Positions 44,906 to 52,922 of a DNA stretch of 64,000 nt are shown here, piece by piece. This stretch comes from Pseudomonas sp. B20(2017). Its GTDB lineage: Bacteria; Pseudomonadota; Gammaproteobacteria; Pseudomonadales; Pseudomonadaceae. The stretch covers positions 124,001 through 188,000 of the forward strand of contig NZ_NEJP01000009.1 of assembly GCF_002113125.1 (NCBI RefSeq). Direction: 5' to 3'. The notes under the pieces are model-generated. The model had not been told where the DNA came from and did not search any database. It worked only from the letters and a program-made list of their open reading frames with translations. The position numbers were made by a program, and so were the translations under genes. How positions within the stretch are numbered: the first letter of the stretch is position 1; each line of letters opens with the position of its first letter.

Positions 44906-45948
44906 GGCTGCGTTCCGCTTTTGCTGTCGAGATTGGGCGGACCGTCGACCAACACCCGGAATGGCGCGGCGTCGGTGCGCAGGATCAGCTTGGTGTCTGG
45001 CGAAACGATGGTGCCCAGGGTGTCCAGCGAACGCAGCAAGTTGTACAGCTGCGGCGAACCGGCGTAAGCACGTCCGTAAATCTGCGCCGCTTCCACTCGC
45101 GATTGGGCTTCGATATCGGCGGCTTTCACCGTGGCATCGGCTTGCACAATTCGCGCATCGCGTTCGGCGGCGGAGCGGATTTGCGCCGCTTCACGTTTGC
45201 CGATGGCAGTACGTTCGGTGGCGATGGTTTCACGCTCGGCACGCATCCGGTCGACCGTTGCGGTCAGGGTCACCGATGGCAAGGTCAGCCGTTCGATGCC
45301 CACCTGCACCACCCGCACGCCGTAAGTGGCGAGCAGTTGCTGATCGATTTGCTGGCGCAACTGCGCTTCAAAATCGGCGATGCGTACTTGGCTGGCATCG
45401 GTATTCACTAGATTGGCCAGATCGAAACTGCTGGCCGTTGTTTCCAGTGCCGAGCCGACAAACGTCCGAATCTGTCGCGCCGCTTCGTCCGGCTGGTTCT
45501 GCACCGCTCGCATGAAGCGCTGCACGTTGTCGGGATCGCCTTGCACCTGCCAGGCCACATACGCCTGAACGATGATGCGCAAACCATCGCGGGTGCCGAC
45601 GTCCTGCAAGCCACTGGAGGTCGTGCGTAAACGCAGGTCTACCGGAATCGCCGCTTCGAACGGTGCCGGCCAACGCCAGCTCAGACCCGGTTCCAGCAAC
45701 ACGCGGGACGGATTGCCGAAACGGGTGATGACCGTGGCTTCACCGGAGCGCACTTGCACCAGGCTCGCCGCCGCGATGGCGAACGCCACCAGCAACGCTG
45801 CCCAGCCCATGCGTCTCCACGGAAAAGGCCCCGCCTCCTCCGGCGCACCGTGGTGATGGTGATGATGCCCGTGATGGTGATGACCGCCGCCATGAGCATG
45901 ATCGTGGCCGCTGTGGTCATGGTGATCGTGAGTGTGCGACTGGCTCAA
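44902..45948 (-). CDS. SPFH/Band 7 protein, HflC-like, with histidine-rich N-terminus
   Basis: 348 residues. The first 33 residues hold 18 histidines with Asp and Gly (HTHDHHDHSGHDHAHGGG, then runs of four and six His). A transmembrane helix (MGWAALLVAFAIAAASLVQV) follows, then a Band 7 domain (about 68-270) with GEATVITRFGNPSRVLLEPG and a coiled coil rich in RAERETIATERTA. With one helix the histidine tail should face the cytoplasm (family topology, not proven). Such tails buffer zinc, nickel or copper, which fits the linked P1B ATPase. It overlaps both neighbours by four bases. Confidence 0.9.
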   Translation of the reverse strand: MSQSHTHDHHDHSGHDHAHGGGHHHHGHHHHHHGAPEEAGPFPWRRMGWAALLVAFAIAAASLVQVRSGEATVITRFGNPSRVLLEPGLSWRWPAPFEAAIPVDLRLRTTSSGLQDVGTRDGLRIIVQAYVAWQVQGDPDNVQRFMRAVQNQPDEAARQIRTFVGSALETTASSFDLANLVNTDASQVRIADFEAQLRQQIDQQLLATYGVRVVQVGIERLTLPSVTLTATVDRMRAERETIATERTAIGKREAAQIRSAAERDARIVQADATVKAADIEAQSRVEAAQIYGRAYAGSPQLYNLLRSLDTLGTIVSPDTKLILRTDAAPFRVLVDGPPNLDSKSGTQP

Positions 45949-47891
45949 TGGGTGGCTCCTGGCTGAGCGGTGGTACGCGCCGGATCTGCCGGCAGCGTGA
46001 ACGTACGCAGGTCGATGGTCGGTGCGTTACTGCTGCCGCCCAGGCGATGGTCGAGTACCAGCAGTTTGGCTTTGCTCAAACCCTGGCTGAGTTGGCTGAG
46101 GTATTGCTCCAGCACGAAGGCCTGGCCGGCGCTGGCGTAGGCTTTTTGTTCGGCGCTGAATTTCAGATCCGCCGCCCGGGCCGTGGCGTTGATTTCATGG
46201 GCGTTGGCACTGGCCTGATCCCGCACGAGGCTGGCCTGCAACTGCGCCTGATTACTGGCTTCGGCAGCAGCACCGCGCTCGCGTGAGATCAATGCCTGAG
46301 CGCCGATCTGCGCGGCTTGCACGCTGTGATAGGCATTAGCCGCCCCTGCCGGCGGGTGAATCGCTTCGACCACCGTGGCGAGAATTTCCACGCCGCTGTC
46401 GAGCTTCTGCAGATCGTTTTGCACGGCGCGGCCGATTTCTTCGGCGAGCCCGGTCCTGTCCTCACCGAGCAAACCGTCGAGAGTGCGCGACGCAAAGTCA
46501 TGCACCAGAATCCGGCTGGCGGTGCTGCGGATCAGCGTGGGCACATCGGCGCTGTTGTAGGTGGCGGCCAGCGCGGCTTGATCGCTCAGACCGATGCGGT
46601 AGACGAAGCGCACGTCCATGTTGACGATCTGAAAGCTCTGCTGATCGCCCCGGCTGCTGGCGATAACCTGAGACTTGTCATTGACGTGACTGGCGTCCCA
46701 CAAACGGTTGGCGGTGAGTGGCGCCGGGCCTTCTGCCGGGTCCAACTGCACGGGTGCCGGGTTTTCACCGACGCTGGTCGCCAATTCATGGACCACGCCG
46801 TTCTCGACACTCAGCACACGCCCCAGCGGCCAAGGCAAACCGGCGTGCAGCCCCGGGCCGAACACCTGCACCGGTTTGCCGAAGCGCTCGTAAATCCCAC
46901 GGCTTTGCATCGGAATTTCGTGAAGGCCGGTGAGCAACCAGCCCACCGTTGCCATCAGCACCAACACCGGCAAGAACGCCCGGCGCATGTAACTGAAGGC
47001 CCAGATCTGGCGCAGATCGATGCCGAAGCGGTTGTGCAATTCATGCTGCAATGCGAGCAAAGGTTGTGGCGGCCAGCGCAGCAGATCGGCGACGAAACTG
47101 CGGGCCAGCAACACCGGTTCGAGTTGTTCGCGACGCGGGCTGAACAGCGACAGCAGCGCGCGCAACAGCAATTCCAGGGCAACCAGCCCCGGCAGGATGC
47201 CGATCAACACTGCCAGACGCACCGGCCAGATTGCACTGTCACTGGCGAACAACAGACACAACGCGCCCAGCACCAGACTGATGATTGCCACCCGCGTTAG
47301 TTGCGCCAGCGCTCCGGCCTCGGGCCATTGCGCCGGGTTTTCCTGCGCCAGTTGCCGCTCCAGTACCAGCAGAGCGAACGCCAGCAGCAACGCGATGGCC
47401 GCGCCGACCGTAGCGGACAACCCCACACCCGCCGCCGGCAGCGTCAGATTCCACGTCTGCTCGATGCTTAACAGCACCAGCAACGACCACCCGCCCAGCC
47501 ACAATGTGGGCGCGCCGATCTGCCCGAACAGGTGCAGACTACGCTGGCTCATGCGATCCAGCAGCCGCTCGTACCAGCCTTCCGGCGCAGGTTCCTCAGC
47601 AGCCGTAACCGGCACGACGGGATTGATCACCCGCGCTCGGCATTGCGTCACCCACCACGCCGATTGCAGTCCGGCCACCAGCACCAGCAACGCCGCGCTC
47701 TGATTGACCAGCAACGCGGGCCACAGCGATTGCGGCGCAAACAGCCCGACAAAAAACGCCAGCACCCACCCTGCCCCGGCCAATGCGCCCAGACCGATCG
47801 CCAGGCGACGCAAACGCCGGCCCTGCGTTGCCGCTTGCTGAAAGCGCGGCAATCCGGTCACCGGCGAGCCTTCATCCAGATCGACTTGCAT
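45945..47891 (-). CDS. Large SPFH/Band 7 membrane protein, HflK-like with multi-spanning N-terminus
   Basis: 648 residues from ATG 47891. The first 330 residues contain about seven hydrophobic segments (such as ALLVNQSAALLVLVAGLQS, VGAAIALLLAFALLVLE, LTRVAIISLVLGALCLLF), far more than normal HflK. The Band 7 domain (about 330-580) has SRGIYERFGKPVQVFGPGLH, MDVRFVYRIG and a coiled coil with SRERGAAAEASNQAQLQAS. The N-terminal part matches no family I recognise. A GTG at 47915 is an alternative start; both have poor ribosome sites. A Zur-like palindrome lies just upstream, and the next three genes overlap by four bases each. Confidence 0.85.
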   Translation of the reverse strand: MQVDLDEGSPVTGLPRFQQAATQGRRLRRLAIGLGALAGAGWVLAFFVGLFAPQSLWPALLVNQSAALLVLVAGLQSAWWVTQCRARVINPVVPVTAAEEPAPEGWYERLLDRMSQRSLHLFGQIGAPTLWLGGWSLLVLLSIEQTWNLTLPAAGVGLSATVGAAIALLLAFALLVLERQLAQENPAQWPEAGALAQLTRVAIISLVLGALCLLFASDSAIWPVRLAVLIGILPGLVALELLLRALLSLFSPRREQLEPVLLARSFVADLLRWPPQPLLALQHELHNRFGIDLRQIWAFSYMRRAFLPVLVLMATVGWLLTGLHEIPMQSRGIYERFGKPVQVFGPGLHAGLPWPLGRVLSVENGVVHELATSVGENPAPVQLDPAEGPAPLTANRLWDASHVNDKSQVIASSRGDQQSFQIVNMDVRFVYRIGLSDQAALAATYNSADVPTLIRSTASRILVHDFASRTLDGLLGEDRTGLAEEIGRAVQNDLQKLDSGVEILATVVEAIHPPAGAANAYHSVQAAQIGAQALISRERGAAAEASNQAQLQASLVRDQASANAHEINATARAADLKFSAEQKAYASAGQAFVLEQYLSQLSQGLSKAKLLVLDHRLGGSSNAPTIDLRTFTLPADPARTTAQPGATH

Positions 47892-47925
47892 ATCCCCCCA
47901 AAACCCTTGGCTCACTGCACATATC

Positions 47926-47938
47926 GTTACGATATAAC
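47926..47938. promoter_or_regulatory. Zur-like box at the SPFH/P-ATPase operon promoter
   Basis: GTTACGATATAAC matches the 13-base Zur core GTTATANTATAAC except at two positions, and sits within CGTTACGATATAACG, a wider near-palindrome. It lies 35 bases before the proposed start of the first SPFH gene. Two better boxes in this window (31462, 33165) give the local reference. Confidence 0.6.
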
Positions 47939-48034
47939 GAAAGTCGTGAAATATTTGTACTCATTTGCGCTATTCAAAGATGCGCAACCTGTCGCTTGCC
48001 TGAAGCCTTGACCGAAATGTCTGGAAACGCACAT

Positions 48035-48048
48035 ATTACGTTCGTAAT
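48035..48048. promoter_or_regulatory. Palindrome upstream of the dihydrolipoyl dehydrogenase gene
   Basis: ATTACG, TT, CGTAAT is a perfect inverted repeat 53 bases before the start codon. It could be an operator for a dimeric regulator; none is identified. Confidence 0.4.
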
Positions 48049-48101
48049 TTTCAGTGCGAACTACTTTTACCGATCCGCATCCTTCAGCCAGGAGTAAGAG
48101 C

Positions 48102-49502
48102 ATGAGCAACTATGACGTGGTGATTCTGGGCGGTGGCCCCGGCGGTTATAACGCGGCGATCCGCGCCGGCCAGCTGGGCCTCAAGGCCGCGTGCGTCGAG
48201 GGCCGCGCCACGCTGGGTGGCACCTGCCTGAACGTCGGCTGCATGCCGTCCAAGGCGCTTTTGCATGCGTCAGAGCTCTACGAAGCGGCGCTGGGCGCGG
48301 AGTTCGCCAACCTCGGCATTGAGGTCAAACCGACGCTCAACCTTGCGCAGATGATGAAGCAGAAAGACGAAAGCGTGAGCGGCCTGACCAAAGGCATCGA
48401 ATTCCTGTTCCGCAAAAACAAAGTCGACTGGATCAAGGGCTGGGGCCATATCGACGGCCCCGGAAAAGTCAGCGTAACCGACGATCAAGGCAGCCGGATC
48501 GAGCTCACCGCGAAGGACATCGTCATCGCCACCGGCTCCGAACCTACTCCCCTGCCCGGCGTGGAAATCGACAATAAGCGCATCCTCGACTCGACCGGTG
48601 CGCTGTCCTTGAGCGAAGTGCCCAAGCATCTTGTTGTGATCGGCGCAGGCGTAATTGGCCTCGAACTCGGCTCGGTCTGGCGCCGGCTCGGCGCACAGGT
48701 GACGGTGGTGGAATACCTCGACCGCATCTGCCCCGGTGTCGATGGCGAAGCCGGCAAGACCCTGCAACGCTCACTGACCAAGCAAGGCATCAGCTTCAAG
48801 CTGAGTTCGAAAGTGACCAGTGCCACTTCCTCGGCCACTGGCGTACAGCTCAGCGTCGAACCCGCCGCTGGCGGCAGCGCGGAAATCCTCGAAGCCGATT
48901 ACGTGCTGGTGGCCATCGGTCGTCGTCCGTACACCCAGGGCCTGGGCCTGGAAAACGTCGGCCTGAATACCGACAAACGCGGCATGCTCGCCAATAAACA
49001 GCATCGCACCGAAGCACCCGGCGTGTGGGTGATCGGCGACGTGACGTCCGGGCCGATGCTCGCCCACAAGGCCGAAGACGAAGCCATGGCCTGCATCGAG
49101 CAGATCGTCGGCAAGGCCGGCGAGGTCAATTACGAGCTGATTCCAAACGTGATCTACACCCGACCGGAACTGGCCAGCGTCGGCAAGACCGAAGAGCAGT
49201 TGAAGGCCGAAGGCCGGGCGTACAAGGTCGGCAAATTCCCGTTCACCGCCAACAGCCGGGCGAAGATCAATCACGAGACCGAAGGTTTTGCCAAGGTCAT
49301 CGCCGATGAGCGCACCGACGAAGTCCTTGGCGTGCATCTGGTCGGGCCGAGCGTCAGTGAAATGATCGGTGAGTTCTGCGTGGCCATGGAATTCAGCGCC
49401 TCGGCCGAAGACATCGCGCTGACCTGTCACCCGCATCCAACCCGCTCCGAAGCGTTGCGTCAGGCGGCAATGAATGTCGAGGGGATGGCGACGCAGATGT
49501 AA
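48102..49502 (+). CDS. lpdA: Dihydrolipoyl dehydrogenase (E3)
   Basis: 466 residues. FAD-binding VVILGGGPGGYNAAIRAGQL at the start, redox-active disulfide GGTCLNVGCMPSKALLH near residue 42-58, NAD-binding VVIGAGVIGLELGSVW near 180 and the C-terminal His-Glu dyad in HPHPTRSEAL. It reoxidises dihydrolipoyl groups of 2-oxoacid dehydrogenase or glycine cleavage complexes with NAD+. It is not next to E1/E2 genes, so it is probably the stand-alone Lpd3-type isoenzyme of pseudomonads. The start follows CCAGGAG at an ideal distance. Confidence 0.95.
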   Translation: MSNYDVVILGGGPGGYNAAIRAGQLGLKAACVEGRATLGGTCLNVGCMPSKALLHASELYEAALGAEFANLGIEVKPTLNLAQMMKQKDESVSGLTKGIEFLFRKNKVDWIKGWGHIDGPGKVSVTDDQGSRIELTAKDIVIATGSEPTPLPGVEIDNKRILDSTGALSLSEVPKHLVVIGAGVIGLELGSVWRRLGAQVTVVEYLDRICPGVDGEAGKTLQRSLTKQGISFKLSSKVTSATSSATGVQLSVEPAAGGSAEILEADYVLVAIGRRPYTQGLGLENVGLNTDKRGMLANKQHRTEAPGVWVIGDVTSGPMLAHKAEDEAMACIEQIVGKAGEVNYELIPNVIYTRPELASVGKTEEQLKAEGRAYKVGKFPFTANSRAKINHETEGFAKVIADERTDEVLGVHLVGPSVSEMIGEFCVAMEFSASAEDIALTCHPHPTRSEALRQAAMNVEGMATQM

Positions 49503-49514
49503 GCACTGTGCGAA

Positions 49515-49541
49515 TACTTCCCGCGCAATGCGGGAAGTATC
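49515..49541. terminator. Hairpin between convergent lpd and Lrp-type genes
   Basis: ATACTTCCCGC, loop GCAAT, GCGGGAAGTAT: an 11-bp perfect stem 12 bases after the lpd stop, ending over the stop of the convergent regulator gene. No T-run follows, so it is a weak or Rho-assisted terminator. Confidence 0.6.
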
Positions 49542-50013
49542 AGGACGGCAAATGCCCCAGCGGCAGTGCGCCGGGTGTCTTCACCGTGTGGATCGCAAAA
49601 TTGCTGCGGATATCGCTCACCCCCGGCAACTTCAACAGGCACCCGGTGAGAAAGCGGTCGTAAGCGCGCAGATCCGGCACCACAACTTGCAGCAGAAAGT
49701 CCGATTCCCCGGACACCAGAAACGCCGAAATCACCTCCGGCAACGCCGTCACCGCCCGGTGAAACGCCTCGGCCTGTTCGTCGTTGTGGCGCTCGACCTT
49801 GACCCCGACAAACACCGTCAGCCCCAACCCCACTTCATCGCGATCCAGATTGGCCTGATAACCACGAATGACACCGGCCTCTTCGAGCATGCGCACCCGG
49901 CGCAGACACGGCGATGCCGACAGACCGATTTCGTCAGCCAGCTGCACATTGCTCAGGCGCCCGTCCCGTTGCAGCGCGGCGAGAATCTTGCGATCGAAGG
50001 CATCCAGTTTCAT
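49540..50013 (-). CDS. Lrp/AsnC-family transcriptional regulator
   Basis: 157 residues. The N-terminal helix-turn-helix reads DAFDRKILAALQRDGRLSNV, then LADEIGLSASPCLRRVRMLE; the C-terminal RAM domain (about 65-150) has FLVSGESDFLLQVVVPDL for oligomerisation and amino-acid binding. It is divergent from a LysE-type exporter, the classical pairing in which an Lrp protein switches on an amino-acid exporter when its amino acid builds up. Effector unknown. Confidence 0.93.
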   Translation of the reverse strand: MKLDAFDRKILAALQRDGRLSNVQLADEIGLSASPCLRRVRMLEEAGVIRGYQANLDRDEVGLGLTVFVGVKVERHNDEQAEAFHRAVTALPEVISAFLVSGESDFLLQVVVPDLRAYDRFLTGCLLKLPGVSDIRSNFAIHTVKTPGALPLGHLPS

Positions 50014-50157
50014 GGTTGGCAGATCCCGATGGTTTACGCGGTAAAAGATCGCAGATTATGCCAATTCAGAGGCCTTTAGAAGCTGACTACGCAACCACCT
50101 GCCCTGCCCTTCGGCCCTAGACTGAGGCGACCAAATCGACAACGAAAGGGGTGCGAC

Positions 50158-50787
50158 ATGGCGAGTCTCTGGCTGTTTTTCCTGGCTTTGGCGGTGGTCT
50201 ATCTGCTGCCCGGCCCGGACATGATCCTGCTGTTGCAGACCGGTGCCCGCCAGGGTCGCGGCGCAGCGCTGGCCACCGCAGTGGGCCTGGCGATTGCCCG
50301 AGGCTGTCATGTAGCGCTCGCGGCATTGGGGTTGGCGGCGCTGTTCAAGGCGGCGCCGTGGACGTTCGATGCCGTGCGGATCGCCGGGGCGGCGTACTTG
50401 CTGTGGATCGGCGTTCAATGCCTGCGCACCACGCTGTTGCCGGATCTGAACGCCGACACCGTAACGGACAGTCATGCGCAGTGGTATGCAGCCATCCGTC
50501 GCGGCCTGCTGACCAATCTGCTCAACCCGAAAGCCTTGCTGTTCTGCTCGGTGCTGTTGCCGCAATTCATCGTGGCAAATGGCGCACCGGTTCTGACCCA
50601 ATTCGCTGTGCTCGGCGCGATGCTGGTGGGCGCCGGTCTGTTGTTCGACAGCGCCTACGCCCTGACCGGCGCCGCGCTGGGCCGTTGGCTGCAACACAGC
50701 CCGACGGCCCAGCGAGTGCAGCAATGGCTGTTTGGCAGCCTGTTGATCGGCTTTGCGGTGCGCCTGACCTTTGTCCAGCAGGCTTAG
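50158..50787 (+). CDS. LysE/RhtB-family amino-acid exporter
   Basis: 209 residues with about six hydrophobic segments. YLLPGPDMILLLQTGARQGR near residues 15-34 and NLLNPKALLFCSVLLPQF near 125 are the two LysE signatures. It exports an amino acid or small metabolite across the inner membrane. It is divergent from the Lrp-type regulator gene. AAAGGGG precedes the ATG. The stop codon overlaps that of the convergent large gene by four bases. Confidence 0.93.
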   Translation: MASLWLFFLALAVVYLLPGPDMILLLQTGARQGRGAALATAVGLAIARGCHVALAALGLAALFKAAPWTFDAVRIAGAAYLLWIGVQCLRTTLLPDLNADTVTDSHAQWYAAIRRGLLTNLLNPKALLFCSVLLPQFIVANGAPVLTQFAVLGAMLVGAGLLFDSAYALTGAALGRWLQHSPTAQRVQQWLFGSLLIGFAVRLTFVQQA

Positions 50788-52922
50788 CCCTTGTGGGACT
50801 TGCGCTGGCGTCGAGTGATCAGCAGCAACGCCACAGCGCTGAAGGCCACGATCGCTCCGATCTGCACCGGCCACTTGTACGGCCGCAGTGTCGAACGCAC
50901 CGAGTCGGTCACCTGAGTGACGTATCGCTTGTCAGCGTTTTCGAAGTCCGGATAAGGGCATTGATGGCCGAAATCCACGGCCCACGGTACGTACGGCCCT
51001 TCGTCGACATAGCGTTTGTACAAGGCGCTCTGCTCTTCCAGGCTGCTGTTCCAGCCCGCCGCCGAGCACAATACGGCGGCGAATGCCTGACTGGTGTGCG
51101 GCAGATTATCCGCCGCCCTACTGGCCAGCGCCGTCGCGACGAACCGATAGTGATAACGCTCATCCGGCTGCGCCTCACTGGCCTTCTGACGTTGCACTTC
51201 GGCTTCGCTGACCAGCGGGCCGACTTTCAGCTCGGTATTTTCCAGGCTGTAGTTACCGCCGAAGGTCGCGTAATCCGGAGCCATTTCATAGCCCAGGATG
51301 TCCATGCCCCACTCACGGGCCGTCCACGCGGCATTGAACAGCGCGCTGGCACGCTTGGTTGGCCACCATGCCGAATCCGCCTTCAGGCGTTGCTGGCCAT
51401 AGAGCCGGGCCTTGTTCTGCAGATCGGCGCTGTCGAAATAGCCGACCGCCTCTTCATAACGCCCCTCACGCAGCAACCGCCGCCCCAGCAGATTGCGCAG
51501 GCTTGCGGCCACCGGCAGCGGCACGTAATTGTCGCGATCCTGCTGGCTCAGCGCGGGCGGTGCCGGGACATTGGTATCGACGTAGTTTTTCAGTTCTTCG
51601 ACCGTCAGCACCCGCTCGGCCACGGTCGCGGCGTCGAACCAGTAAATATGCTGGCTGCGATACAACTGGTCGAAGGCCTGCAAGTACTCGCCACGTTGCA
51701 GCGCAAGGATCGCGCTCTCGCCCTCGACCCGGCATTTCGGCTGCACGGTTTCGAGATTCCAGTCGGCGGTACGCCGCTCGCCCCAGGACTCCTCCTGCGG
51801 GAACGCTTGCGCAGCTTTCGCATAGGCCGCAACTGCCGTGTTCCTGTCGCCATCGCGCACGGCCAGTTTTGCCCGCAGCCACCACGCCAGACCGCTGTCG
51901 CCAGCGTGTTCGAGGAATGCCTTGGCGCTGGCGTAATCGCCCTGCTGATAATTCATCGCCGCCAGACGATCAGCATTATCGAGGCTGCCGCGGGTGCTTG
52001 CTTGCAGCGCTTTGACCAGCTTCTTCTCGTTCGGTGGCTCATCGCCGAACGACCAGCCGATCCGGCTGATCAGCGAGGCGGTCACCAGTTGCTGCACCGC
52101 TTCCCCGCGCAGCAATTTCGCCAGCCGGTCTTCGGGCTCCTCGGCCAGTTCGTTCATCAACTGCTTCAGCGAGGTATAACCGACGTTCGAGCCGTGCAGG
52201 TTCTGCGCGGCATACAGCTTGATGGCGTTGTTCCAGTCCCCCGCTGTACGCAGCGCCCGCGCCTCTTCGCCAAGGCTGGCCACGCCCAGCTCTAGCGGAT
52301 CGCTGAAACCGTCGATGCTCAGTTGCCGCGTCTGACGGAAGGCTTCGATGGCGTTTTCCAAGGCTTCGAGCGCGTCGCCCGCTTCGCTGCTCATGGCGAA
52401 GAACGCCCGGCCCAGCGAATAAGCCGCCCAGGTGCTGCGCAACGCGCGCTGATCGGCCGGCAGCGCCAGCAACTGACGGAAATACTCGACAGCCAGTTGA
52501 TGGTCACCGGCGCCGAACGCCACGGCGCCCGCCACATATAGACGCAGTTCCGCCGGCAGGCTCGCGCCCTGCACGTCGACCTGACGCGCATCGGTCAGGC
52601 TGCGCAGTCGTTTGACCAGTGCCTGCTGTTCAGGTGTCAGACCGATCTGCTCGGCCTTGTCGCGCACCTCGGCGGGATCTGGCGCCTCGGCGTAGATGTC
52701 ATCCGGATTGTGGGTGGCGGCGGTGACGTTCTTCAACCCGGCAATGGTTTTGCCGAGGCGACTGATCTCGAACCTGAAGTTGCCCTCCGGCAGTTCCGCC
52801 AGTGATTGCCCACGATCATCGAGCAGACGCATCGGAAAATCCGGGCCGCAGGCCAGCGCCGAGCCAAGCGGCAGGCTGAGGCTCAGGCAAAGCAGGTGGC
52901 GGGGCCAGTTACGGGTCAACAT
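50784..52922 (-). CDS. Large exported TPR-like protein with C-terminal membrane anchor
   Basis: 712 residues. N-terminal signal sequence (HLLCLSLSLPLGSALA) then CGPDFPMRLLDD; the Cys right after the cut may be lipidated, although the lipobox is not canonical. The middle is almost all helical with repeat-like units (AVEYFRQLLALPAD, ALEALENAIEAFRQ, AVAAYAKAAQAFP, AVGYFDSADLQNKA) reminiscent of TPR. A single transmembrane helix (IGAIVAFSAVALLLI) ends in a basic tail. AAGGAGGT before the ATG is a full-match ribosome site. It overlaps the upstream DUF3142 gene by 14 bases. Function unknown. Confidence 0.82.
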   Translation of the reverse strand: MLTRNWPRHLLCLSLSLPLGSALACGPDFPMRLLDDRGQSLAELPEGNFRFEISRLGKTIAGLKNVTAATHNPDDIYAEAPDPAEVRDKAEQIGLTPEQQALVKRLRSLTDARQVDVQGASLPAELRLYVAGAVAFGAGDHQLAVEYFRQLLALPADQRALRSTWAAYSLGRAFFAMSSEAGDALEALENAIEAFRQTRQLSIDGFSDPLELGVASLGEEARALRTAGDWNNAIKLYAAQNLHGSNVGYTSLKQLMNELAEEPEDRLAKLLRGEAVQQLVTASLISRIGWSFGDEPPNEKKLVKALQASTRGSLDNADRLAAMNYQQGDYASAKAFLEHAGDSGLAWWLRAKLAVRDGDRNTAVAAYAKAAQAFPQEESWGERRTADWNLETVQPKCRVEGESAILALQRGEYLQAFDQLYRSQHIYWFDAATVAERVLTVEELKNYVDTNVPAPPALSQQDRDNYVPLPVAASLRNLLGRRLLREGRYEEAVGYFDSADLQNKARLYGQQRLKADSAWWPTKRASALFNAAWTAREWGMDILGYEMAPDYATFGGNYSLENTELKVGPLVSEAEVQRQKASEAQPDERYHYRFVATALASRAADNLPHTSQAFAAVLCSAAGWNSSLEEQSALYKRYVDEGPYVPWAVDFGHQCPYPDFENADKRYVTQVTDSVRSTLRPYKWPVQIGAIVAFSAVALLLITRRQRKSHKG

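Noticed and set aside
47892..47915. GTG start at 47915 for the large SPFH gene
   Set aside because: It lacks a ribosome site and would start 11 bases from the Zur-like box; ATG 47891 is preferred, though the evidence is weak for both.
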